A program made the position numbers and the translations under genes. The notes beneath the pieces were generated by a model. That model did not search any database. It worked only from the letters and a program-made list of their open reading frames with translations, and had not been told where the DNA came from. Shown here piece by piece: positions 9,234 through 17,889 of a stretch of DNA of 64,000 bases; position 1 is the stretch's first letter; every line of letters begins with the position of its first letter. Source of the DNA: Thermohalobaculum sp039513195 (GTDB lineage: Bacteria > Pseudomonadota > Alphaproteobacteria > Rhodobacterales > Rhodobacteraceae); NCBI GenBank assembly GCA_039513195.1, contig JBCCRM010000013.1:1-64000 (forward strand), in the 5' to 3' direction.

Positions 9234-11597
9234 ATGACTGGGCAGGTCGGGCGAGGGAGTGTTGGAGGCACTATGCCTCAGAACATCGGTCCGGCGCCGG
9301 GTTCGCCGCCAAAAGGGCCTGGGCAGGCGGCGGCACCGGACGCGCCCCACGCCAAGATTAAGGCGAATGCCCTCGACGTGCTGAAGCCCCGTTTTATGCC
9401 GGATGGCTCCCCCTATCGGCGCGCAATGTACAAGGGCGCCGACATAGGCGCATCGGATACGGCGATCTTCAAGTTAGATCGCACGATCCAAAAGCGGCTC
9501 GACTACAAGGTCAAGCGCCTGTCTTCCTGGTTCGTGAAGAAGTTCAGCGACGTCGCTAAGCGCGAACAGGACGTTGCCTCGCTGAAAACCTGGCAGGCAG
9601 CCGCCAAGGATTTCGGGTCCGCGATCACCAGGTACCACGATCTGAAGCTCGACCACGAGGCCATGCGCCGCCTGCCGATCCCCCATGACACCGCGGCCCG
9701 GGACGCGCTGCTGGAGAAGCTGCAAGCCAATACCCGCGCGCTCCATACCGCAGTGCTGTCCATCCGCACGAGCCACACCGCGCTTCTGGAGCGGACAGAC
9801 GAGCGCGCAGAGCTGATGAACAAGACCGGCGTCGCAATGGACAGCAAGCGTCGGACAGATATCAAGCAGGCCCGCGTTCTGATCGACAAGGCGATGAGCG
9901 GCGTGATCGCCGGCGATTTGGCAGAATTTGATGCGGAGACCAAGGAATTTCACAACGAGAAGCTGGATTGCTTTAAGCGTCTCCTGCACGCCGTTTCGGA
10001 GTGCGCGCAAAAGGGCTTGGTTGACCCGAAATTCGTGAAGGATATTCGGCGGGGCAACCTCTCGCCCGAGCAGCTTCTCAGCGCCCTTGCCAATGCCCCG
10101 AACAAAGCGAAAGCCAATGAGTATCGGCAACAGGTGATCGAGCCATGTCTCAACCAGATCAAATTGATTGACAGAAAGCTCGCGATGCGAGCCCCGAATG
10201 CCCAGAGCCACATGCTCAATATCCTCGAGGACGAGCATGCTCGGGTGACGACGCTCCGCAAATCCCTTGAGGCAGCGTCACAAGATGGAGACGCGGCGCT
10301 CAAGGACATCCTCGGCGATCCGGAGCGAGGCGAGGCCGTCCAGATCGGCGACGCAATCCAGGCGCTCGGCAGCGGCGAACCAATAAGCCCGCACCTTAAA
10401 GACGTTCTCGATGGCGAGAAGCATCTTCGCTCGAAGCCGCGAGAGCACGGGCATGGTGCCTTCAACACGGTCTACTCGGCGCACCTGTCGCTACCAGGCA
10501 AGGATGGGCGTCTTGGCCCGGCCGCTCCCTACATTCTGAAGCCGCTGTCGGGCGACATGCGCTCGCCGTTTGGCGGGGGGCCAATCGTGAAGCTGGCCCG
10601 ACACCAGACCCGCGCCTTCTCGCGCCAACTCGCGGCCCACAAGCTGTGCAAGCGGATGGGCCTCGACTTTGTCGCAGAGCCAAAGCTCGTCCGGCATGAC
10701 GGTAAGCTTTGCATGGCGATGCCGCAGGTTAAGGGATACTCGGCAGATGAATGGGTGAAGGGTATCTACAGCAACATCCAGAGCAAGTTCGCGCCGAGGG
10801 TGCTCGCAGCGCTCCACAGCAACAAAGAGCTACAGCACACAATCAAGAACGTGCAGCTGTTCCACGCCCTTGCGGGCAATGTGGACGGCCATGGCAGCAA
10901 TCTGAAGATCCAGCTCATCGATGCCAAAACCGGGCAATCCTACAACCCGCGGGGGCTGGCGGAGCTCGGCCTGGACGGCAAATTCGACGTAATCGAACGC
11001 TTGAAGGTCAAAGTCGGCCTGTTCGACATGGACGGAGCGTTCACCGGGATCACCGATCCGACGCAAGAGTTGCCGAAATCTCAGCCGGTTAGGTACCCGC
11101 ACCCCTTCGAAGAGGGCGCTTTCAAAGCCAAGATGGCAAAGGTCCCCGCTCTCAGCCACATCACCGGACCGCCGCCATTCCACACGAAGGACGACTTCGA
11201 CAAGGTGAGCAAGCTGGTCGCCGATCTGGATACAGACGGCGCGGCACGAGACGACTTTCGCTGGTGCCTGACGGGGGACGAAGCGGACAGCTCCAGTCCC
11301 AAGAGCCAAGAGATCGATGCCATACGCGCCCGCGGAAACGTGCTCCTCGCAGAAATGGAGAAGCAGTACGCCGACGGGAAGCGCATCGATCCCGACACCT
11401 CGGAGGTTCTGCAACGCACCACCGACAAAGATGGCAAGCAGGTCGAGGTCCGCAAGAAAGTCGACCAGCCCGAACAAAAGGCCATCGACGATGCCAAGAA
11501 CATTGTGACGTTCAAGACCAGTCGCTGGGGTTACGTGGTGCGAAAAGCAGCGGCGATGGAGAAGTACTTCCCGCTCCGTCACATCTATCGGACTTAA
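9234..11597 (+). CDS. Putative kinase-like T3SS effector, 787 residues
   Basis: The N-terminal 400 residues are helical and coiled-coil-like. The C-terminal half carries kinase-fold landmarks in order: a glycine-rich loop G406-H-G-A-F-N-T-V-Y-S415; a lysine in YILKPL (K436); a catalytic-loop-like D551-G-H-G-S-N556; and a metal-binding-like FDMDG (D598/D600). A D-x-H-x-x-N followed by a D is the arrangement seen in PI3/PI4-kinase-like and HipA-like kinases rather than classical protein kinases (HRD/DFG). Substrate unknown; activity is inference. Start: ATG 9234 with GGAGGAGGAG at 9215-9224. Four small chaperone-like genes follow on the same strand. No signal peptide. Confidence 0.65.
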   Translation: MTGQVGRGSVGGTMPQNIGPAPGSPPKGPGQAAAPDAPHAKIKANALDVLKPRFMPDGSPYRRAMYKGADIGASDTAIFKLDRTIQKRLDYKVKRLSSWFVKKFSDVAKREQDVASLKTWQAAAKDFGSAITRYHDLKLDHEAMRRLPIPHDTAARDALLEKLQANTRALHTAVLSIRTSHTALLERTDERAELMNKTGVAMDSKRRTDIKQARVLIDKAMSGVIAGDLAEFDAETKEFHNEKLDCFKRLLHAVSECAQKGLVDPKFVKDIRRGNLSPEQLLSALANAPNKAKANEYRQQVIEPCLNQIKLIDRKLAMRAPNAQSHMLNILEDEHARVTTLRKSLEAASQDGDAALKDILGDPERGEAVQIGDAIQALGSGEPISPHLKDVLDGEKHLRSKPREHGHGAFNTVYSAHLSLPGKDGRLGPAAPYILKPLSGDMRSPFGGGPIVKLARHQTRAFSRQLAAHKLCKRMGLDFVAEPKLVRHDGKLCMAMPQVKGYSADEWVKGIYSNIQSKFAPRVLAALHSNKELQHTIKNVQLFHALAGNVDGHGSNLKIQLIDAKTGQSYNPRGLAELGLDGKFDVIERLKVKVGLFDMDGAFTGITDPTQELPKSQPVRYPHPFEEGAFKAKMAKVPALSHITGPPPFHTKDDFDKVSKLVADLDTDGAARDDFRWCLTGDEADSSSPKSQEIDAIRARGNVLLAEMEKQYADGKRIDPDTSEVLQRTTDKDGKQVEVRKKVDQPEQKAIDDAKNIVTFKTSRWGYVVRKAAAMEKYFPLRHIYRT

Positions 11598-11619
11598 AAG
11601 AGCTTAAGGGCCAAATGAA

Positions 11620-12207
11620 ATGGCGCAACACGAAACGATGCGTGGGTCTTGGACGGGGGGAGAAGCGATCGACCGCGTTTTCAGCGCCGCCGGCCTGCCC
11701 GTGCCGCCCGTCCCGCCGAGCCTGGCTTGGGCTCTCAAACCTCTCGATAACTGGCTCTGGGGTACGGAAGCTCCTGCCGCGCCTCTCCCGCTCTTCGATG
11801 TTCATGTCGAGAACGTTTTGATCGACTGGGACCGTGACCGCCTCCTGATCGGCCATGACGGCCACGGGACCGGGAGTTGGGCTCTCAGCTATGTGCTGAA
11901 GCTGGGCTCTCTCGCACTGCTGGTGCAGCGCCCATGGGGTGGGTTGTCCGAGGATGCAGCGGCCGAGACCGCAGCGATTGCCGAGACCTTTGCCCAAATC
12001 GAGGCCATCCTGGCAGCCCCGCGGACGGGTAAGGTGATGATCGTGATCGACAGCCTGCATACGCGGCTCATCGGCGATGGCCTCAGCGACGGGGAGATCC
12101 ATCTCAGGGAGACCCCGGAGCCGCTGTCGGACGCCTGTGTGAGCCTGTCGGTCCAGCCCGTCGCGGCGCCAGTAAGTCCGCCCAGCCATACGTTGATCAG
12201 AGCCTGA
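11620..12207 (+). CDS. Hypothetical protein in a chaperone gene cluster, 195 residues
   Basis: An unrecognised protein starting 22 nt after the kinase-like gene. It has no signal peptide or membrane helix. It has a Trp/Pro-rich N-terminal third, then FDVHVENVLIDWDRDRLLIG (two short strands with a turn) and helical and strand segments. Size and position suggest it is either an unusual chaperone or an accessory factor for the upstream effector, because the next three genes are chaperone-like. I cannot place it in a family. Confidence 0.55.
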   Translation: MAQHETMRGSWTGGEAIDRVFSAAGLPVPPVPPSLAWALKPLDNWLWGTEAPAAPLPLFDVHVENVLIDWDRDRLLIGHDGHGTGSWALSYVLKLGSLALLVQRPWGGLSEDAAAETAAIAETFAQIEAILAAPRTGKVMIVIDSLHTRLIGDGLSDGEIHLRETPEPLSDACVSLSVQPVAAPVSPPSHTLIRA

Positions 12208-12232
12208 AGCAATTCAGCGGGAGGAGGACGCA

Positions 12233-12688
12233 ATGACCCGAGAGATCGTAGACCGCGCCCTGCATGCCCTAGGAGCAACGGCGACCGACAGTCCCGCCAT
12301 CCTAGACAGCGAAAGCTGCGCGAGCCTGCTCGACGCCGAAGGTTGGCCGGTGCTCCTTACCTACATGCCCGGGCCGCCACCGGTGCTTGTGCTTTACGCC
12401 GAACTCGGGGAAGCCCAGGATCCGGGAAACACTTTCCGCAAGGCGTTGGAGTCCACGCATCTCTGGCGGGAGGGTCCGGAGTTCACGCTTGGGCTGCTCC
12501 GCGGGACAGACGATCTTACCCTAGCAATGATGATCGCGGCCGACGAGACGCTGCTGGACGGGCTGGCGCCAGCCCTCGCCCGGTTCGGCAAAGTCGCAGC
12601 CAGATGGCGGGATATCCTCGCCGAGCCTCTGGTTGGCGGCGAGATCGCCTTCCCTCCCCACGAGGCGCGCCCGGATCTTCGGGTCTAG
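12233..12688 (+). CDS. CesT-like T3SS chaperone
   Basis: 151 residues with the class I chaperone outline: N-terminal helix, strand pair (WPVLLTYMPGPPPVLVLYAEL), segment HLWREGPEFTLGLLRGTDDLTL matching the strand-turn-strand of clearer homologues in this island, and a final helix (LAPALARFGKVAARWRDIL). It probably binds the kinase-like effector or the gene product at 7137, neither of which has an adjacent upstream chaperone. GGGAGGAGG precedes its ATG, and it is co-oriented with the flanking genes. Confidence 0.7.
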   Translation: MTREIVDRALHALGATATDSPAILDSESCASLLDAEGWPVLLTYMPGPPPVLVLYAELGEAQDPGNTFRKALESTHLWREGPEFTLGLLRGTDDLTLAMMIAADETLLDGLAPALARFGKVAARWRDILAEPLVGGEIAFPPHEARPDLRV

Positions 12689-12699
12689 GAGACACAGCT

Positions 12700-13290
12700 A
12701 TGGTCGATTTACAGCCAACGGCAGAGCTCAGCGACATCGAGCGCATTGCCCAGTTCATCGCCTCCGGCGGCTTCGAAGTGTTCGTCCACAATCGCGGCGA
12801 GCGAGGCGAGATCGAGGAAGGCTTGGCCTCCCTCGGCGAGGATGCAAAGGACCGACGCTATGTTCTCCAGATCTTCTTCATAAGCGACCTGGCCGAAGCG
12901 ATAGGCCTCGATCAGGATGAAGACCTAGAGACTGCGATCCTGCAATTCTACATGGTCCTGCCGTTCGAGATCGATGGCACTGCAACGCAAGAAGCGGTCC
13001 GCATGGCACATCTTGTGAGCAAGGTCATGCCGGTCGGCCATGTCGCGGTCGATGAGATGCAGGGGGTCTTCGTCCTCTCCTATCGTCTCGTGATGCCGGA
13101 TCGGGAGCCTGCGCCTGAGATCATCCAGGATGTTGTCGGCATGATCGGCTTCGGTCTCGCCGCCTATGGTCAAGCCCTGGACGAAGCAGGCACCGGCAGG
13201 ACGACGGCTGCCGAGTTCTCGGCTGGGCTCGCAACGCATGGCTTCGACCTGATAGCCCCCGGCACCGCCGCATCGCGTGGCGACGGCTGA
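12700..13290 (+). CDS. Chaperone-like protein, YbjN/T3SC-type fold likely
   Basis: 196 residues, acidic, starting at ATG 12700 with AGGAG 10 nt upstream, 11 nt after the preceding gene. The outline (IAQFIASGGFEVFVHN, LQIFFISDLAEAI, LQFYMVLPFEI, a GVFVLSYRLVMPD strand, then a long helix) matches YbjN-like proteins, which share the T3SS chaperone fold. It could help fold or deliver one of the two upstream effector candidates. Family placement is by pattern only. Confidence 0.55.
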   Translation: MVDLQPTAELSDIERIAQFIASGGFEVFVHNRGERGEIEEGLASLGEDAKDRRYVLQIFFISDLAEAIGLDQDEDLETAILQFYMVLPFEIDGTATQEAVRMAHLVSKVMPVGHVAVDEMQGVFVLSYRLVMPDREPAPEIIQDVVGMIGFGLAAYGQALDEAGTGRTTAAEFSAGLATHGFDLIAPGTAASRGDG

Positions 13291-13327
13291 GCCCGCCCTT
13301 GTCCCAGCGAACCCCGGAGATCAGGCC

Positions 13328-13795
13328 ATGACCACAAGCGAGACGGCGCAGATCGAAAGGCTTCTGACGCGCCTCCTTGGCGGGTTGGGGCATGGCGGCA
13401 TCCGTGTGTCGGACGAAGGTACCCTCGGTCTCCGATACGATGACCGGTTCGACCTTTGCCTCGAAGTCGACGAGGACACTGGAACCCTGCACGTCTTCGC
13501 CGACCTGGCAAACGCGACGGTGCCCGAGCAGGCCGACTTCTTGGCTCAGCTCCTCTCCGCCAACGTCGCGGAGACCGGAGAAGCGCGGTTCGCCCTCGAT
13601 CCAACTTCCGACCGCGTCCTCTACTGCTACGCCCATGCGGCCTCCGACCTCGACGAGATTGGGCTGCAAACGATCCTCGAGAACTTTCTAGCCGACTGCC
13701 TCACCTGGCAGGAACGGCTGCGCGAGATGTCTGCCAGCGGCGATGAGGCCGCCGGGCGCAAGCCTCCGCTAACTTCCAAGTTCATCCGGGCCTGA
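13328..13795 (+). CDS. CesT-family T3SS chaperone
   Basis: 155 residues, strongly acidic, with a typical chaperone pattern: helix IERLLTRLLGG, strands LGLRYDDRFDLCLEVDED and LHVFADLA, then RFALDPTSDRVLYCYAH and the helix LENFLADCLTWQERL. It is the last of four small genes after the kinase-like effector gene. The ATG at 13328 is chosen over an upstream GTG because it gives the normal length and keeps the gene clear of the preceding one. The client is not determined by position alone. Confidence 0.75.
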   Translation: MTTSETAQIERLLTRLLGGLGHGGIRVSDEGTLGLRYDDRFDLCLEVDEDTGTLHVFADLANATVPEQADFLAQLLSANVAETGEARFALDPTSDRVLYCYAHAASDLDEIGLQTILENFLADCLTWQERLREMSASGDEAAGRKPPLTSKFIRA

Positions 13796-13800
13796 TCGAC

Positions 13801-13818
13801 CGAAACCTCTCCGTTTCG
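13801..13818 (+). terminator. Hairpin after the chaperone cluster
   Basis: CGAAAC at 13801-13806 and GTTTCG at 13813-13818 form a perfect 6-bp stem with a 6-nt loop, 5 nt after the stop of the chaperone gene. A second GC-rich hairpin (GGCG/CGCC) followed by AAAAA lies about 20 nt further on. A terminator is plausible, though there is no T-run. Confidence 0.4.
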
Positions 13819-13935
13819 AGTGCACGGCGTGCGCGCCGCAAAAATGTTCTGTCCGGTCCCGCCTATTGAGACGGCGCGACAACAAACTTGGGACACCGGA
13901 TCAATGACACACGCGCGCTCCCCACGCAGATTTAT

Positions 13936-13973
13936 CGGACAGAAGTCGGACGGGGTTGGCGGTTTCGGACGAA
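13936..13973 (+). promoter_or_regulatory. Island motif triplet before the cNMP-domain gene
   Basis: GGAC half-sites start at 13937, 13948 and 13967, spaced 11 and 19 bp, ending 56 nt before the ATG at 14027. On the minus strand the first pair reads GTCCGACTTCTGTCC. The orientation is opposite to most other sites relative to the gene. The 19/11 spacing recurs in the cluster at 4461-4485. Confidence 0.45.
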
Positions 13974-14026
13974 GCCTCCCTCAGCCACCGGCCGAAAATG
14001 AAGTCTCGGGAGGGAGGGGTTATCGG

Positions 14027-14758
14027 ATGGTGCTTCAGATAGAACAGTCAGGCCTAACGGCTGAGTGTCGGACCATGCGCGTGTTGCCGTGCGCAGGCGC
14101 GGGTGTCCCTGCCCGCAAGCCCAGTCCCGGAGCGGTGCGGGATGCTGCCGTCGGCCAGGGGCGGACGGCGTATTTCGACGCTGGGCAGACGATCTTCACG
14201 CCGAGCCAGACTGCTCATGCGTGCTACCGCATCATCTCGGGCCGGGTCGAGATCCGGGAGCCCCTAGCGACCGAAGCGTCGGAAACCATCGTCTGCGGAG
14301 AAGGCGAGGTCTTCGGCGAGATTGCGGCGCTGTCGGGTGCCCGCCGATCTTCATCGGCTGTGGCGGTGGAGCCGGTCATCTGCCAGATCTTCACCCCGAC
14401 AGCCTTCACCGAAAGCCTGATCGGCTCAGATGACGAGGCAGCGCACTACGCCGCCAGCTTCGCCGCACGGCTGCGCCGGTGCGGCGGCCCGATGCTCTCG
14501 CGCATGGTGAGCGAAGGGCATCTCAGCGAGACCGACCAGGCCATTCTGCCGCTCCACGAGGCGCTGCGCATGCTCCAGGCAATCGAGGATCTTCTCGGCG
14601 TCTTGGAGGTCGACCGGACCGAAGCAATCCGCTTTGCCCGAACGCTGGTCGCTTCGCTGCGAGCACTGGCCCGTCCGGCCCAGAGCTGCTCCGGCCGCAA
14701 TACTCTGGACGATGATGCAGCCCTTACGCCGCTCAGGCAGCTCAGGCAGGCTGGCTGA
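14027..14758 (+). CDS. Cyclic-nucleotide-binding-domain protein without an evident DNA-binding domain
   Basis: 243 residues. Residues 45-135 form a CRP-type beta-roll: GQTIFTPSQTAHACYRIISGRVEI, then the phosphate-binding-cassette-like GEVFGEIAALSGARRSSSAVA. FGEIAALSG with a following Arg-Arg-Ser matches the consensus (FGExALLxxxxRxA), so nucleotide binding is plausible. The C-terminal 100 residues are helical but lack a recognisable HTH. It could be a cAMP-responsive adaptor or stator-like factor; many T3SSs respond to cAMP (Vfr in Pseudomonas). The ATG at 14027 follows GGGAGG; the open frame to 13820 is not supported. The island motif upstream ties it to the regulon. Confidence 0.7.
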   Translation: MVLQIEQSGLTAECRTMRVLPCAGAGVPARKPSPGAVRDAAVGQGRTAYFDAGQTIFTPSQTAHACYRIISGRVEIREPLATEASETIVCGEGEVFGEIAALSGARRSSSAVAVEPVICQIFTPTAFTESLIGSDDEAAHYAASFAARLRRCGGPMLSRMVSEGHLSETDQAILPLHEALRMLQAIEDLLGVLEVDRTEAIRFARTLVASLRALARPAQSCSGRNTLDDDAALTPLRQLRQAG

Positions 14759-14767
14759 CAGGCTCAG

Positions 14768-14787
14768 CGGTGCAGCCCGGTGCACCG
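14768..14787. terminator. Hairpin between convergent genes
   Basis: CGGTGCA at 14768-14774 and TGCACCG at 14781-14787 form a perfect 7-bp stem with a 6-nt loop, between the stops at 14758 (plus) and 14818 (minus). It is symmetric enough to act on both strands; no T-tract follows. Confidence 0.5.
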
Positions 14788-14817
14788 ATGCCCTCCCGGA
14801 CGGCAAGCGGCGCGCGA

Positions 14818-17754
14818 TCAGAACCCCGTTGAATCGAAACCGAGCTCTTCGAGCTGGTCAATCACGCCTCCATCGGCCGCAAGGACGCCGTTCCCCTCGG
14901 CCGCTGCTAGGCTTTGAGGCTGCAAGGCCTCCGCATCCTGCCCGACCAGCAGATACGCTTGTCCGCCATTTCCAACGATCTCGATCACCAAACCCTCATC
15001 GGCTTCCGCAATGGCAATTTGCCCAGCACTAAAGTGGCCGAAATCGATCTGATCTGCCGCGGGGTCGAAGCCGACCACCGTCTCTACGACACCCCAGTTC
15101 CAGTCGAGCACAAGCGGGTCAGATAGCCGGTGGCCTGGCACTTCAGGTGACGGCGGATCGGCTTCTATGTCCGCCGGGCCGGCGATCAGGCCAAGCACTT
15201 TCGCCGCTGCACCTGCATCCATGATGGTGAAGTTCGCCGCAGACAGATCGGCGAGCCCCACACCGGCCAGCACCGTCGCCTGGGCGTTGGATGGCACAGC
15301 AAATACGACACCCTCGGCAGTCTCGCTGACTGACAGCGCCTCGGCCGGTATCCAGTCGATGAAGATGGTGTCGGAAGCGGGATCGAAGCCCTCCACCAAG
15401 CGCTCCGTTCCCCAGGCCCAACCTATCGCGACATCCGCGGTGTCCTGCGTCACGCCGGCCGAGCCTCTGCTGACGGACGGAGGGGTCGGCGCAGCGGGCT
15501 CGTCCCCGACCGGCTCATCGTCGGTGGGAGGCGGGTTGGCCCCGCCTGGCGTCATGACCCCGGTCCGGGTCTGCTGCCCGTCGGTGGTCTCCCCGGCCGG
15601 TGCCGCGGGCGTCAGAAGGACCGTCCGATCAACCAGGGTCACATCGTCCTGCGCGAAGCCGAACGGTACCTCAAGATTGTCCTCCATCACTTGGTCGTGG
15701 TGGAATTCGACGCGACCGGGCGCCAGATCAGCAAGCGCGACGCCCGTAAGGGTGAGGCTCTGCCCAGTCGGAAGGCTGGAGATCCGAAGACCCACCGCTG
15801 TCTCCTCTACGACCAGCCGCTCGCGGGTGCCGAAATAGAGGAAGCTGATTTTCATCGTCGCAGGATCGAAGCCGTCCACGACCTCCGCCACGCCATACTC
15901 GTGAGAGCGAACATAGACTGTGTCGGCCTGCCGCGGTCCGAGCCCAAGCTCCCAAGAGACGACCCCGCCGATATCCTGGCGCAGATGCTCATTTCCGACG
16001 ACGCCGAAGCTCTCGATCGTAAGAATGTCGTAGCCAACGCCCTGGACGATCTGCATGGCAGCGCTCCACGGGCTGTCGATCGCGATCTCGCCGGCGGGCG
16101 TCTTGGTGAGGATCAGGCCGTGCACCGAGGTCGAGCCGAAATCGAGCGCGTCGCGTTGCGGATCGAAGCCGACGATGTCGTCGGCATTGGTGTCGGCGCG
16201 CCAGCGCTGGCCGCCAGCCGCCGTCTCACCCGTGACCTGCGGCGGGGCAGAGCCGTCGCTGTCATAGCTCACCGGAAAGCCAGTCTCGGGTCCCGGGGTG
16301 CCGATGACCTGACCGAGCGCCGAGGCAACCTCGTTCAGGACGCCCTGCTCAGCGACGGAGAAGTTGCCGAGCGTCAGGTCGGCAAGCCCGAGCCCAGGAA
16401 AGACCGTCGTGCTGAGGGGCGTGCCATCCGCCGCGGTGACCGCGATCCGCACCGTCTGGCCGAGGGCGTCGCCCGCCTCCTCGAAGATCTCGAAACGAGG
16501 GCCGGTGACGCCTGACAAGATGTGGATCATGTCGATCATTGGATTAAAGCCCTCTACAATGCGCGAGGGGAAGGTGAGCGAGATCTCGGTCATGGTCCCG
16601 CCATGGCCGTTATGCCCGTCGCCCGGATCGGTGGGTGTATCGGCGGGCGGGTCGGGCTCCGCCGGGTCGGCGGCGCCCTCGTCGCCGATCAGCGCAACGA
16701 TCTCCGCCGCCGCTGTGGCATCAAGGATCGTGAAGTTGGCCGGCGAGAGGTCCGTCAGCGAGACCCCAAGCAGCGTCGTCTGCTGATTGTTCGACGGCAC
16801 CGCGAAGGTGACCGAGCCGTTCGCCTCCTGGATCTCCAGCGCATCGGCCCCGATCCAATCGACGAAGATCGTGTCCGCGGTCGGATCGAAGTCGGCAATG
16901 CTGCGATCTTCGCCCCACGCCCAGGTGAGCACGAGATCCGCCGTTTCCTTGGTCACGCTGGGCGTGCCGGTCCCAGGATCGCTCTGCGGAGAACCCGGCA
17001 CGCCCGGCGGCGGCGTCCCGTTCGGCGTCCCAAGCCCCTCGTCGCCGGTGAGGCGGTCTGTGAAGAAGGCGATGGCCTCAGCGACCGAGGGCGCGTCATA
17101 GCCACCGAACTGCTCGACATATTGCAGGATCGATGTGCCGAACTCGTCCGTCGAGACGGCCCCCGCCTGCAGAAGCGAAAGCGTCCCCCATGCTCCCCGA
17201 AGATGGGCGGCGGCCATCAGGCCCGTGAGGGTTAGCTCCACCTCAACCGTCTGCCCGTTCTGCTGGTAGCTGGCAGTGGTGCCGAGGAGCGCCTCGAGGC
17301 TCGTGCCCTGCGCTGCGAGACCGGTCTCGATGATCTGCAAGTTGTAGCCGAACGCCTCGCGGATCGCGATCTCCTGCGCCGCCCCGGTCATGAACGTCTC
17401 TAGGCTTTCGACGCCGTTCTTGCCGGTCCAGATGCCGTCCCATGTGTTGGCCGCGGCCCCGTTCCCGTAGAAGACGTCGTCGTCATAGTAGCCGAGGTCG
17501 ATCAGCAAAGCCTCGCCGAACTGGTAGCCGACAAAGCCGAGGCTGTTCATCGAGCGGTAGGACATCGCATCCCACTCCGCGTCGGTCAGGTCGCCCCAAC
17601 TGCTATACTGCGGAAAACGGGACGTTACCGGGCCGCCCGCCCACTGGTCGAGTTGCCAATCGGCGATGATGCCGGCCTCGTACCGGTCGCGGTCCCAGCC
17701 GGATTCGAATGCGCGCAGTACGTCCAGAAACGCCTCGAAGGGGCCATTTGACAT
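14818..17754 (-). CDS. Large repeat protein with a possible lysozyme-like N-terminal domain, 978 residues
   Basis: The acidic, secreted-looking protein begins with about 245 residues rich in aromatic residues (FLDVLRAFESGWDRDRY, WGDLTDAEWDAMSY), which suggest a glycan-hydrolase or lysozyme-like domain; this is tentative. Six repeats of 65-90 residues follow, at about 266-355, 393-470, 505-578, 605-690, 766-860 and 885-950, each with a VxGFDPxxDxIxxxW/F core. Repeats 1 and 5 are clearly duplicated (shared FAVPSN, ANFTI). Pro-rich linkers separate them. There is no Sec signal peptide and no RTX nonapeptides, so the export route is open: T3SS, or a T1SS elsewhere. AGGAG precedes the ATG. Confidence 0.6.
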   Translation of the reverse strand: MSNGPFEAFLDVLRAFESGWDRDRYEAGIIADWQLDQWAGGPVTSRFPQYSSWGDLTDAEWDAMSYRSMNSLGFVGYQFGEALLIDLGYYDDDVFYGNGAAANTWDGIWTGKNGVESLETFMTGAAQEIAIREAFGYNLQIIETGLAAQGTSLEALLGTTASYQQNGQTVEVELTLTGLMAAAHLRGAWGTLSLLQAGAVSTDEFGTSILQYVEQFGGYDAPSVAEAIAFFTDRLTGDEGLGTPNGTPPPGVPGSPQSDPGTGTPSVTKETADLVLTWAWGEDRSIADFDPTADTIFVDWIGADALEIQEANGSVTFAVPSNNQQTTLLGVSLTDLSPANFTILDATAAAEIVALIGDEGAADPAEPDPPADTPTDPGDGHNGHGGTMTEISLTFPSRIVEGFNPMIDMIHILSGVTGPRFEIFEEAGDALGQTVRIAVTAADGTPLSTTVFPGLGLADLTLGNFSVAEQGVLNEVASALGQVIGTPGPETGFPVSYDSDGSAPPQVTGETAAGGQRWRADTNADDIVGFDPQRDALDFGSTSVHGLILTKTPAGEIAIDSPWSAAMQIVQGVGYDILTIESFGVVGNEHLRQDIGGVVSWELGLGPRQADTVYVRSHEYGVAEVVDGFDPATMKISFLYFGTRERLVVEETAVGLRISSLPTGQSLTLTGVALADLAPGRVEFHHDQVMEDNLEVPFGFAQDDVTLVDRTVLLTPAAPAGETTDGQQTRTGVMTPGGANPPPTDDEPVGDEPAAPTPPSVSRGSAGVTQDTADVAIGWAWGTERLVEGFDPASDTIFIDWIPAEALSVSETAEGVVFAVPSNAQATVLAGVGLADLSAANFTIMDAGAAAKVLGLIAGPADIEADPPSPEVPGHRLSDPLVLDWNWGVVETVVGFDPAADQIDFGHFSAGQIAIAEADEGLVIEIVGNGGQAYLLVGQDAEALQPQSLAAAEGNGVLAADGGVIDQLEELGFDSTGF

Positions 17755-17785
17755 AGGGAGGTCTCCTTTCCGTTGAAGACGCCGA

Positions 17786-17812
17786 CAGGCCCGCTCACAT
17801 CGGAGCGGCCTG
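17786..17812 (-). terminator. Hairpin between two minus-strand genes
   Basis: CAGGC-CGCTC at 17786-17796 (one bulged C at 17791) pairs with GAGCGGCCTG at 17803-17812 around ACATCG. It lies between the stop at 17890 and the start at 17754, separating the effector operon from the repeat-protein gene. No T-run follows on the minus strand. Confidence 0.4.
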
Positions 17813-17889
17813 CCGGGACAGGTGGTGATTTTTGGTGGCCCGTCTGCCCTGACAGTCAGTCAGAGCAAGGGGGCGAGAAGGCCGCGCGA

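Noticed and set aside
7929..9350. Minus-strand frame of 473 codons opposite the 659-residue gene
   Set aside because: Arg/Pro/His-rich shadow translation; the plus-strand gene has the ribosome site and a sensible protein composition.
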